Below, piece by piece: positions 13,012 through 24,345 of a stretch of DNA of 64,000 nucleotides. Below the pieces are notes generated by a model. That model had not been told where the DNA came from. It did not search any database and saw nothing but the letters and a program-made list of their open reading frames with translations. The stretch is from Ricordea florida (taxonomy: Eukaryota > Cnidaria > Anthozoa > Corallimorpharia > Ricordeidae), in contig OX453283.1 of assembly GCA_949710005.1 (NCBI GenBank), forward strand, positions 26,683,052 through 26,747,051, read 5' to 3'. The position numbers and the translations under genes were made by a program. The number at the start of each line of letters is the position of its first letter. Position 1 is the first letter of the stretch.

Positions 13012-14009
13012 CTTCATCTTTCGTGGTAACATTTTTCCATTGCTTTTAGATGGCCAAAAAATGAAAATTATCTCGAGAGAAGCATAGAGCCCTCTTTGAG
13101 TCCACTAATAAAATAGCTAACAGGCAAGAGATCAAATGTTTAAACACTATGACTTCTTCACCATTTTTCCCAACATTTTTTCCAATAATTTGCTTACTAT
13201 ATGGTCCAAAAATGAAACTGATAAATCTATAATTCTCCAAAGAAAATGAAAGGCCCATGTTTACAAGTCCAGTTATATCAGAGTTATTGTGATACAAACA
13301 AGGCTTGACTCAAAGTATTCATACAGGAAATACATGCTTGAAATACTTGACTCATGCTGGGAGTAAAGCTCCTTTGAGTTTTGATGTGATGTTCAACTTT
13401 GAGCATGATTTCTTCTTGGACTTTGGGTTGGACTGGGCAATTTGGAAGATAAATTGAGAACCTACAGTCTAATGACAAAGTTGAAACTAAAATGATACAG
13501 TGCAACCGGTAAAGAATAAAGAGGATGGCCCTGCAGCATTATGGAGGGATGAAATGGTTACTGGATGACAGTCTTCATGCTTTACATCTATTGTACCTTA
13601 GTGTGATGTGGTGACTGAAATGAAAGATTGAAGGTAGTGGTAAAATATAACACTTGCATTACATTTTACAGCCAAATTGCCTCAACAAATAAATGCCAAT
13701 TTCATTGTAAGTCACCAAGATGGAAAATAACAATTAATGTCTCAAGCAAAATTTATTATTTACAAATTAACAGTTACAGTTACATAGCAGATGTGACTGT
13801 TAGTAAGCTCAAAGTCTAACACTAGTTCACTCAAATAGTCCACTACACTTTCCTACTAACACAAAGCCTACCTATCATGCTAATTAAATGCAAACTTGAA
13901 CTAAGGTCAAAAAATTAAACCTTTCTGAATTACCACTTGAGGTACAGTAATAACTGGTAGTACTATAAACTTGTGAAATGCAAAAAAAAAAAATTGAAAC
14001 AAATTTGGT

Positions 14010-14162
14010 TAGATTTATGTACATATATACTGTATAAGTTGTGGTTCAACTTTTCCTTGGTTTAAATTTTATTTTCCTTTGTTTTTGGACAGGTATGGTA
14101 ATGACTTTGAAAAAATAAAAAATAAAATTGAAACTAAGGATAAAATTGAACCACAACATACA
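14010..14162. mobile_element. Foldback MITE (TTGTGGTTCAA termini)
   Basis: Arms reading TTGTGGTTCAACTTTTCCTT and TTGAACCACAAC flank an AT-rich centre. A second copy of the family lies at 58325-58445 in an ILVBL intron. Confidence 0.75.
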
Positions 14163-14234
14163 AACTGCAAATCCCTAAACTTAATCAGCACTGCTTTACT
14201 TCAAAGTACTCTCTCAATTTGTGCAAGCACACTA

Positions 14235-14580
14235 GTTTAGTAGTTGGCATAAGGGACTCCTGAGCTAAGTTAGAGGTCTAGAGTTCGAACCCTGGTGATG
14301 GCACTGCCTTGTTTCCTTAGGCAAGACACTTAACTTCACACTGTCTCTCTCCACCCACGTGTATAAATGGGTACCAGCGATATAATGCTGGGGGTAACTT
14401 GTGTTGTTTCCTTAGACAAGAAACTTTACTCCACTCTGTCGCTCTCCACCCAGGTGTATAAATGGGTGCCAGCAACATAATTTTACTGGGTGCAACCCTT
14501 CATTAGACTATAGTTAACTGTAGCATCCCATCCTGGGGGCAATAACAATACTCTCAGGTGCTTCATGCTATTAAACAAAA
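14235..14580 (+). mobile_element. tRNA-derived SINE with internally duplicated body
   Basis: A-box-like (TTAGTAGTTGGCATAAGGG) and B-box-like (AGAGTTCGAACCC) sequences are followed by a body. In that body a ~90-bp segment (TTGTTTCCTTAG ... GTATAAATGGGT) is repeated twice. The end has CATCCCATCCTGGGGGC. An antisense relative is at 29880-30240. Confidence 0.75.
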
Positions 14581-14616
14581 CCAAGATAAGCTCAAGCTGT
14601 GTGGGCTTTAACCCTT

Positions 14617-14790
14617 TAAGTGATCAGCATCCAATTCCTCATTAAAATTTTCACTGTTCATCAACCATTAATATTATGAAAATAATCACCAAAAGAGTTG
14701 AATTGATATTTAAACAAATTCTCTGCACTAGTACCATAAGAAATATATGAGAACAGTAAGGAGAAAATGAATATTGATATTGGAGCTTAC
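14617..14790. mobile_element. AACCCTTTAAGTCCC MITE, copy 2
   Basis: Same interior as 9122-9332 (TCACTGTTCATCAACCATTA, GAGAACAGTAAGGAGAAAAT). Diverged, indel-bearing fragments of related sequence continue at about 15520-16130. Confidence 0.7.
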
Positions 14791-14933
14791 ATTATCTCCT
14801 GTTAATGTCACTGTTCCACTCATAGGAGTGGCGTTAAGTTATTTTAAAATTAGAGAGAATACACTGGACAACTTGTGGTGTAATAAGGGGACGCTACTCC
14901 GCGATCGGCGAGACAGACATCTTCCCATTGTTC

Positions 14934-15240
14934 AACAATATTTTTTCAAATTCCACCGTGTATTTGCCCTGAGATCGTTGTTTAAATTTCCTGCTTGAGT
15001 CACACCCATCAAACTTGACTGAGGTAGTAAGAGGAATGGGTCTATTCCTGGTTTGATGTCACAAACTGCTTTGCATGCATGTTTATAAAGGCTTAATGGA
15101 GTGCAAACCAGTTTGTGATGTCAAGTCAGGAATAGACCCATGTACTTTACTAGCTTGATCAAGCTTGATAGGTTTGGCTCAAGCAGGACCTTTTAATGAC
15201 AATTTCAGGGCAAAAATGTGGTGGAATTAAAAAAAACCTT
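14934..15240. repeat. Long imperfect palindrome
   Basis: Arms of roughly 135 bp: the left arm ends in GTTTGATGTCACAAACTG and the right begins CAGTTTGTGATGTCAAG. The complementarity extends outward through CCTGCTTGAG/CTCAAGCAGG and GCCCTGA/TCAGGGC. The central loop is about 35 bp. It is probably a foldback transposable element. Confidence 0.75.
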
Positions 15241-16339
15241 TTTTGAACAGAATAATAACCACAAAATAACAGAAGACGATATAGACACTTGGGTGCTTTT
15301 TTACCTACTGTACCTTTAATTTACTCTCTAGATTTAATGTGCATTGAACTGCAATAATTGGAAATTCATAATTAGTCTGTAATAGTCTAGCAAGTTTTGC
15401 CTGATTTAATTACTTTATTCTGTTCTGCAAAACTCTCTCTCAATGTGGCAAATAAATGGATGGTTGTTGTTATTGTTGTTGTTGTTGTTAGCAGGAGCAT
15501 AGTGTTGGGCTTTTTTACATTTGACCCTTTAGTTGATGTCCACAGCATGATTTCATTAAAATATTTCCTTTAGAAAGCAATGCAGTGCTTGTGTAACTTT
15601 TCATATTAATGTTAATGAAGGAATTATGCAACAGTTGAGCTTATCTAAAAGTTGTACTCAAGAGTTTGGCTTTTACTATTCAGTACTACAATGATCAGTA
15701 TCCAATTTCCCCTTGTTATGACATTATAAGAATGCAAAGAAAAAGTCACTACAAATGAGCTGTTACAATGTTTTGATACAATCTCCCTACTGGTTCTATA
15801 TAAAATGTATAAGGTGTATTAAGAAGAATTTGTATCCTGATAATTAAGGTTAAAGATGGATAACAGTAAAGAATAAGCACTAATGGTGAACTTGTTGATA
15901 TTGTACCACACTTTCCCTACTACTACTATATAAATTTATGGGCACCATTAAGAAAAATTTGTACCTTGATAATAGAGGTAAAGGGTTAATGTATGGACAA
16001 CGGAATTAGTGCACCTACGGTGAACTCTTTGATATTGTACCAACATTCTCCCTACTAGTACCATATTAAAATGCATAGGGACCATTAACGAGAATTAATA
16101 TGTTAACACTAGAGGTTAAAAGGTTAATATGATATCACTGTCTTGCTACATTACCCTCTTACCATATGCAATCCCATAAAATGAAGGTTGTGCCTTTCAG
16201 CCTTGGTTCGTCTCATATTCTCCAGGTAGGACATCGCTGATTGAGATCTGACAAAACCATTGACTCTACCATTAGCTACACAACCCAGGCTTTATTTTAC
16301 CCAAGGAAATGCAGTAATACATGTATAATATCAGGAACC

Positions 16340-17110
16340 TATCAGCAGGAGCGTTCCTATGTGTTGGGTGGTGTTCCCAGCAGAGTAGCAGATGTGGTTA
16401 TTTTTATTAAATAGATTTAGGCAAACCTAAAAGCGGAGCTCCTCACACAGTCCCTCCAAAAATGCTTGAAAACTTGTAGAAAGAACTCAGCTTTATGCTT
16501 ATGTCCCTCCAAAAACGCTTGAAAACTTGTAGGAAGAAAATTTTTCCTCCAAAACCGCTATGAATAATCCGTTTCTTCAGCAAAACATTGTAGACTGCTG
16601 TAGACTGCTGGCTGTAGGTTGTGTAGCCGCGGCAAGCTGCGAAAAGCGCACGAAAGCAAAGCCTCGTTTCGGTTTAAGACCTTCTAAATATCCCGGATGA
16701 CTATGGCCGCCATCGTCGTCGCTAGGCGCACGCACCCGCGAGCCATGCCGCTAGCCACAATGACCATGAAAACTCAAACGCATGGTTTTCTCAATTTCTA
16801 TCCTCGCACGGTAGTTATGGGGCTCCGCTCTGCGGCTCTTGGAGCTGCTGTGGAGCTCCGCTAAAACTCGTATTTCCAGCAAAACATTTTTGCATGATCC
16901 CTTGCTACCATCCGCCATTATAAAATGGCGACAGTAGAAATTCAAATCAGAAATTAACATGTACGTAGCGCAATTTGATTTGTCGTTGTAATAATATATT
17001 TGTTTTCTTTGCCGCGAAATAGAAGTTAAAAATAGCACCATTTACTACTGTGCTGGGACAAAGGGCTGATATGAGAGAGGAACGTTCCTTGTCATGGGCT
17101 CCTGATAATA
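16340..17110. mobile_element. Possible DNA-transposon remnant with CAGGAGC ends
   Basis: CAGGAGCGTTCC at the left and GGAACGTTCC...GGGCTCCTG at the right form imperfect inverted ends. The interior has GCGGAGCTCC motifs in both orientations and a tandem TCCCTCCAAAAA duplication. No transposase frame was found. Confidence 0.4.
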
Positions 17111-17209
17111 TATACAGCTGTAAAGTATATTACACGGCTGCATCAGGAAACAGAACACCTCTCTTTGAGCAAAACATACCATATTTCAACATGAGGAGAA
17201 AGTTAGTAC

Positions 17210-17408
17210 CTTAAACCTTTCATTCCCAAGGGGTCTCCATTTGACAGGTGAACTCGTCTGGTGTTAGACTGAGGAAAATCTACAAAGTCACTTAAGGAGA
17301 TGGTTTCTAACCCTTTCACTCCCAAGGGGTCTCCATTTGATGAGTGAAATCGTCTGGCGTTAGAAAGAGTAAAATTAACAAAGTCACTCTTGGGAGTGAA
17401 AGGGTTAA
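17210..17408. repeat. CTTTCACTCCCAAG satellite/MITE, two units
   Basis: Two head-to-tail units, each with CTTTCACTCCCAAGGGG at one end and, where complete, CTTGGGAGTGAAAGGG at the other. The same ~114-bp unit occurs at 24275-24505, 33057-33402 and 42240-42540. Confidence 0.85.
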
Positions 17409-17732
17409 AGCCACCATTTAATTTCATTCTACGATATAAAATTTAGTTGTATGTACCTTCTCATGGAACCATACATTAAACTACGTCCAAAATTGCATCT
17501 ATGATCTAGCTTTAAATAGAGCAGAACTTTTTTTGCAGTCTAAAAATGTATTTTTTCCCTGCTAGATGGAAAAAATCAACTACATCAAATTGCTTTTTGA
17601 TTGCATGATAAGTGATAAAAAGTAAAGGCAACCATGCAGCTTATGAGAACAAAGAAATAAATCGTTTATCAGATCTCAGTGATAATTTTAGTGATCAGTA
17701 TCTTCTCCAGCTCATATTGGTATTTAGATACA

Positions 17733-17905
17733 GGGTTCTCCTTATCAGGCAGTAACTGGTAAAATTTACCACTTGTCAGAGCACTTATTACCACTCGCAA
17801 ACGCTCAGAAGTCTTAGAAAAATATGCATTGACCAAATGCTTTACTGGTTTAAAAAGGTCCCTTTGTACCTGTTGTGTTGAAAACTACGGAGAACCCTGA
17901 GGTAG
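17733..17905. mobile_element. Short MITE with CAGGGTTCTCC ends
   Basis: The sequence starts CAGGGTTCTCC and ends GGAGAACCCTG. A relative with the same ends lies at 53222-53400. Confidence 0.6.
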
Positions 17906-18716
17906 CCATGCAGGTAATAAGAATAAATAAACTGGTCACCTGACCCTTTAGGTTCTTGAGAGTGATCAGCAAATATCTTCTCCTTAATATACAATGTCAA
18001 GTATCAATACAAAGGCAACCATGCAGCTTGCAAGAATCAAGGTGACCACTTGACCCCCTTTTAAGAATGATTAGAATGTATCTTCTCCTTAACATATCAG
18101 CACAATGGCACCCATGCAGCTTGTGAGAATAACTGAAAATATCACTCAATATTCTCTATTCTAGGAGAGCATGTATAAAAGCATGTATAAATCTATTTGT
18201 TCTCCATGTCACGTGTAATGTCAAGGGCAAAATACCGTTTAAATGTAAAACAGTGGAATCTCCCGACCAAAATGGTGGGAATTTACATTAAGTACCACGA
18301 AGAATTGGTTTCTACCACGAGTTTATGTATTACACATGATAAAACGTTCGGCAGAGAGAGTGCCCAACCCATTATTAAACACTACGGTAACCTTTGAGTA
18401 TCACTCTTTAGTAGAGGACAAAGTGCATCTATGCATGCAAATGAACCGCTTAGCTTGCAAAACACCACAACTTCGATAGCGTTCTACGGTTCAACTTCAC
18501 ATCGTTTTACAAGGATCGATGTTCAATTCTCTGTTTTGTTTTTACTCCGCTTCTGTGCGCATGCTAGATTTGGCCGACTGGTAGTTCAACGTGGAGTTTC
18601 GAGGCTTTTTCGTTCAGAAGAATTGTATCTTTCAAGAATTTTCTTCACATTAACAAGAGATTTAACGAAAATAATGCTAAGAAGGTAATGAAGAATAACG
18701 AAAAAGATTTACTTAC

Positions 18717-18728
18717 CCCGTGAAACAT
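18717..18728 (-). CDS. GBE1: Candidate first coding exon of GBE1 (MFHG)
   Basis: The minus strand reads ATG TTT CAC GGG followed by a good donor (GTAAGTAAAT). Joined in phase 0 to the acceptor at 10243 it would give MFHG-MAVDKVV. The surroundings (about 18.7-18.9 kb) are richer in CpG than the introns, as expected of a promoter. There is no transcript evidence. The ATG at 10243 may be the true start, with this exon noncoding or unrelated. Confidence 0.35.
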
Positions 18729-19815
18729 CGTAAAACTCACGCGCTAGTAGTGTGCTGTATTATAGAGTAGAAGGCGGTTATTCGGATCCGACCGAGTGGC
18801 TACAAAGCGGGAAGATGGCGTATATAGAACCCGAAGTCCGAAAGTCGACCCGACACCCGCGCGGTAACATAAAACGACGAGCGTAAGAAGGAACGTAAGT
18901 TTAACGTTTTAAGAAAACGACCATTCTTTTGCAGCTTTAAGGGTAGAATGTTTGCGTTTTACGAGATTTAGCACCATAAAATATTTTTGACTCAGAGCAC
19001 TTAAGCCCAAATAAACCCACTTAATCGCATAGAGCGCAAAATATGGGTAAAAAGACAAGATTTTATAGGTAACGAGTATCTCAACAAACAACCTGTTTTT
19101 TTCCTTAATATATTCTAGAATGATACACAAACGATCGTTCTCCAACTGTAAAGGGTAAAAAATAAATTGTAGAGCGAAAAAAGTTTAAAATGCATGAGAC
19201 TAAGCTGGAAGTTGTGTTATCTATACATGGGGAGTCGCGGGATGGCCCGAGGTTACGCGGGAAATTCTCGAGGGTCAGGGATGAGGGACACGGAGTAAGA
19301 AGATTAGGTAGAAGATGCACTCTAAGCAAACATCACCAAACAACAAAACTAAAAATTCTAAACCTAATGAATCTGTTGGAGTTCCTTGGCTCCGGAAGTG
19401 GATGTAAACTCTGCAACGCAGAGCTGTTATCTGTTCGGGGGCCATTTTGAAGACCCTATTACCCCCCTCCCCTCCCTTAGATAAAACTTTATCCCCCCTG
19501 TTTTCTCGATTCAGGATAGTGGCCATACATGAGTTCGTGGAAGAAAGGCGAGTCTTGTAAATATCCTTAGCCACAGGGGCCCTAGGTTAGCTTTAAGCTT
19601 CGTGAGGTTCCTCCACAACAGAGGACAAAAGCCGATATCGAATTCTCTTCTTGAATGTCCAGTTGAGGTGCGAGGCTGTCAGACGAGAAACATCATTTTC
19701 CAAGTCGTTCCGCTGAAAAGCTGCATGTTTGATGAGTTTGCCGTATCGAATTTACCCATCCATGCACATGCGTCACACAAGTCACATTGAAGGTCTACTT
19801 TTGTCACGGTAAGCG

Positions 19816-20348
19816 TCACATTAGGCTGCTCTCCTTATTATTATTCTCTGGCACCTCGCTCTTCTGTTCAAATGATGTAAACACCTGACCGGTCACGGGA
19901 CACACAGTCTTGTTTCTTGCACAGTGAATGTGTGTTGTCACGCCATTCGGGTAACGCGCGACTGCAGGATCGTTGAACGGCCTTCGACAAGATTGGCACA
20001 ACCTGAAACGGATAGTAACAAGAAACTTGTAGCTAAAACTTTTGCACTCGAAACAGTGTAGCCCTGAAACAAAACTAACCTGTCCTCAGTCACTGTAAGA
20101 TGCGAGTTGTGAGAGACCATGTGAGAAGCCCTCATCTGAAATAACAAGAATAAATACCATATAAATATCATATATTTATCTGCGGAGTAATATGTAATGA
20201 CATTAATTGATCATCGCAGTTATGTACACAACTTAAGCAGCTGTAAAAGAGGAATAAATGTAGCATATGATCATGAATCCGCACAGAACTACTACTACTA
20301 CTACTGCTACTGCTACTGCTACTGCTACTGCCACTGCTACTGCTACTG

Positions 20349-20413
<65 letters not shown>

Positions 20414-23400
20414 GCTGCTGCTACTACTCCTAACTGCTACTACTACTGCTGCTGCTACTACTCCTAACTGCTACTACTACTGCTGCTGCTGCTGCTACCA
20501 CTTCTACGGGAATTGTATGAGTGGACATAAAAGTAGTGTTAATGTTAGTGTTTGCAGTGGCAGCATTAGTGGTTCTGTTAGTAAAGTAGTAGTGGCAGTG
20601 GTAGAAGTAATAACAGTGGTCTTGGTAGTGATAGCGATAGTGATAGTGGCCATGATAGTGGCAGTGGTATTGGTATTGGTTGTGGTGGTAGTAGCAGTGG
20701 TAGTGGCAGTGGTAGTAGTAGTGGCAGTGGTAGTGGTAGTAGTGGCAGTGGTAGTGGCCCTGACAGTGGTAGTGCCATTGGTAGTGGTTTTGGTAGTAGC
20801 AGAAGTGCTGACAGTGGTAATGGTAGTGGTAGTGATAGTGGCAGCGGTAATAGTAGTGGAAGTGGCAGTGGTAGTAGTAGTGGAAGTGGCAGTGGTAGTA
20901 ATGGTAGTGGCAGCGGTAGTAGTAGTAGTGGCAGTGCTCTTGATCCTGACAGTGGTAGTGGCATTGGTAGTGGTTGTCGCAGTGTTAGTGGTAGTGGTAG
21001 TAATGGTAGTGGCAGTGGCAGTGGCAGTGGTATTAGTTGTAGTAGTAGTGGCAGTGGCAGTGGCAGTGGTAGTGGCAGTGGCAGTGTTAGTGGCAGTGGT
21101 AGTGGCAGTGGCAGTGGTAGTGGCAGTGGTAGTGGCATTGGTAGTGGTTGTCGAAGTGTTAGTGGTAGTGGTAGTAATGGTAGTGGCAGTGGCAGTGGTA
21201 TTAGTTGTAGTAGTAGTGGCAGTGTTAGTGGTAGTGGTAGTGGCAGTGGCAGTGTTAGTGGCAGTGGCAGTGGTATTAGTTGTAGTAGTAGTGGCAGTGG
21301 CAGTGGTAGTGGCAGTGGCAGTGTTAGTGGCAGTGGTAGTGGCAGTGGCAGTGGTAGTGGCAGTGGTATTAGTTGTAGTAGTAGTGGCAGTGGCAGTGGT
21401 AGTGGCAGTGGCAGTGTTAGTGGCAGTGGTAGTGGCAGTGGCAGTGGTAGTGGCAGTGGTAGTGGCATTGCTAGTGGTTGTCGCAGTGTTAGTGGTAGTG
21501 GTAGTAATGGTAGTGGCAGTGGCAGTGGTATTAGTTGTAGTAGTAGTGGCAGTGTTAGTGGTAGTGGTAGTGGTAGTGGTAGTGGCAGTGGCAGTGTTAG
21601 TGGTAGTGGTAGTGGCAGTGGCAGTGTTAGTGGCAGTGGCAGTGTTAGTGGCAGTGGTAGTGGCAGTGGCAGTGTTAGTGGCAGTGGCAGTGTTAGTGGC
21701 AGTGGTAGTGGCAGTGGCAGTGGTAGTGGCAGTGGTAGTAGTAATGGCAGTGGCAGTGGTAGTGGCAGTGGTATTAGTTGTAGTAGTAGTGGTAGTGGTA
21801 GTGGTAGTGGTGGTGGTGGTGGCAGTTGTAATAGTTGTAAGGGTAGTGGTAGTGGCAGTGGCAGTGGCAGTATTAATAGTTGTAGTGGTAGTGGCGGTGA
21901 TTGTGATGGTAGTAGCAGTGTTATTGGCAGTCGCAATAAAAGTGACAATATTGATAACAGTAGAACTGGTAGTGCCAGAGGAAGGTGAGTTTCCCAAGAG
22001 ACGACATTCCGTTCCGTACCTTAAGATTCTCTGCTCGGGTCAAGTTGCATAGTAACTTCGTATTGCGACTCTTATGTAAGCTCAACCTAACAGAGCCGCT
22101 CAGGAACTGAGATATGAGACCGATGGACCAGTCATCTGGGATCAACTTCATCGCCTGGAAGAAAGTTACCATGTTCAACTTACTAGGAACGCCAAATAAC
22201 ACAGTTACGAAAAGCTAAAGTCAAACAAATTTTACCACAGTGCAGCACTGTTTAGACGGTTTTCAAAGAATGATTACACTGCATGGTTTGACCCAAACGT
22301 GAAAAAATTAGAACCATGCTGTACAGTGAACCAAACAGTAACACAGCACAGTACTGTTCAGTAGCTTTACAAAGAATGGTCACACTGCATGGTTTGATCC
22401 ACAGATGAAAAAGATAGAACCACACTGTATAGTAAAACAAAGAGTACCACAGTACAGTACTGTTCAGTAGCTTTACAAAGAATGGTCACACTGCATGGTT
22501 TGATCCACAGATGAAAAAGATAGAACCACACTGTATAGTAAAACAAACAGTACCACAGTACAGTACTGTTCAGTAGCTTTACCACGAATGGTCACACTGC
22601 ATGGTTTGATCCACAGATGAAAAAGATAGAACCACACTGTATAGTAAAACAAACAGTACCACAGTACAGTACTGTTCAGTAGCTTTACAAAGAATGGTCA
22701 CACTGCATGGTTTGATCCACAGATGAAAAAGATAGAACCACACTGTATAGTAAAAGAAACAGTACCACAGTACAGTACTGTTCAGTAGCTTTACAAAGAA
22801 TGGTCACACTGCATGGTTTGATCCACAGATGAAAAAGATAGAACCACACTGTATAGTAAAACAAACAGTACCACAGTACAGTACTGTTCAGTAGCTTTAC
22901 AAAGAATGGTCACACTGCATGGTTTGATCCACAGATGAAAAAGTTAGAACCACACTGTATAGTAAAACAAACAGAAACACAGCACAGTACTGTTCAGTAG
23001 CTTTATAAAAAACGGTAACACTGCATGGTTTGACTCACAAACACAGCTTGCTCACCTCCGCTGTATCAAAGTCCGCCATGTGTGAATTTAAGAGCGAGAT
23101 GGCTGGCACAATGAACGGCTCATGGCCACTGTGAAGGGAGCATTTAGAAGATATGACAAAAGTGTGACAACAGAGGGGACTGTAAAGCACAGTTATCAGT
23201 TATTTTTTTAGTCTAACTCACTGGTCTGGAGATAGATAGACTTCTAGTAGCGTTTGGAAGAGCTTCGTTCGAAGTTTCCTTTCTTTGCCCTGTCGAAATA
23301 ACAACGGCTTCGTCTCAATTGAAAGACTGGTTGACTGTCTCACTAGAAATTGGGTAAATCAAACGAGTTGATTAAATAAGTTATACCACTGTTTAGCACC

Positions 23401-24299
23401 TCCCTTTTACCTTACGGTGGTATAACTTACTTAATCAACTCGTTTGATTTACCCAATTTCTTGTGTTTCAATTTCCCACCGACGCAGCACCAGTTTCTTT
23501 AGAAACTATCCCCACAATGACTGTCTCACTGTCTGAGTTTCAGATCGACTGATTGGCTGATCGACATAAATGAGTGAATGAGCCAATCAAATCCAGTGAG
23601 ACCGAACGAGATAATGTCATAATACTTAAGTGCATGCAGTACTATCGACCTTACCGAAGAATAGAGTTCACAGAAACGTTCAGCCTCTGCAAAATCCTTG
23701 AGTTTGTAGACCAAGATTTTCAACGCTTTACTGTGCTGATCCATCTACAATAAAACAGAATGGTCGCACAAGAAATTCTTCCACAAATACGAAGTTAAAA
23801 CTGAGTAGTAACGGAGACACAGACATAGTTTGATGCTACGTTGGTTGAAAATAATTTATGTGGAACTTAAAAAGTTACAATTTACCAACCCTATCATAGT
23901 TAGGAGAGGAGACTGGCCAGTCTCCTCTACTAACTATGACCCTACGTTTTGACACTCCTGTCTAGCGTATACCCGCGATGAATAGTGTTTCTTTAAAATA
24001 ACAGGATATCAGTTAGTATCAGGTAATAACCCAATATCGTCGCGGTTAAATAGATCGTGAGAGCAACTGACGTGCCAAGCTTCTAACCAGCGTCTCTGAT
24101 AATAGCGGCCGTTCGTGGTGATGACACAAGAACTGACCTAACTAATAGCATGGTTGGTTACGTACACGTGCTCCAGTAAGGGAGGGTTTTCTCATTTTGA
24201 AAGAAACACTACTCTTTGGTGTTCTTTTAAACGGAAACCAAATTAATGTTTAGTTTGCCCGATGTATTCCTGATTAACTCTTTCACTCCCAAGAATGAC

Positions 24300-24345
<46 letters not shown>

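Larger units (their letters stand above)
10300..18700. other. Region without a recognised gene, repeat-rich
   Basis: No exon series of a known protein was recognised on either strand. Open frames here are short and AT-rich with no family match. The stretch contains the MITEs, SINE and satellite fragments listed separately, including inverted copies of an AACCCATAGAAA element at about 10480-10745. If the GBE1 first exon lies near 18.7 kb, this is its long first intron. Confidence 0.6.

Noticed and set aside
16751-17041. 96-codon minus-strand frame in a CpG-richer stretch
   Set aside because: No family match, no splice partners, and it lies in a probable transposon remnant.
20504-22052. Overlapping frames of 450-510 codons on both strands
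   Set aside because: They translate a hexamer satellite (poly-V/A, poly-T/A, poly-L/P). One even runs into a real TGFBRAP1 exon in the wrong frame. No gene.
22238-23035. CRISPR array
   Set aside because: The repeats are contiguous ~107-bp satellite units without unique spacers, in a eukaryotic intron.
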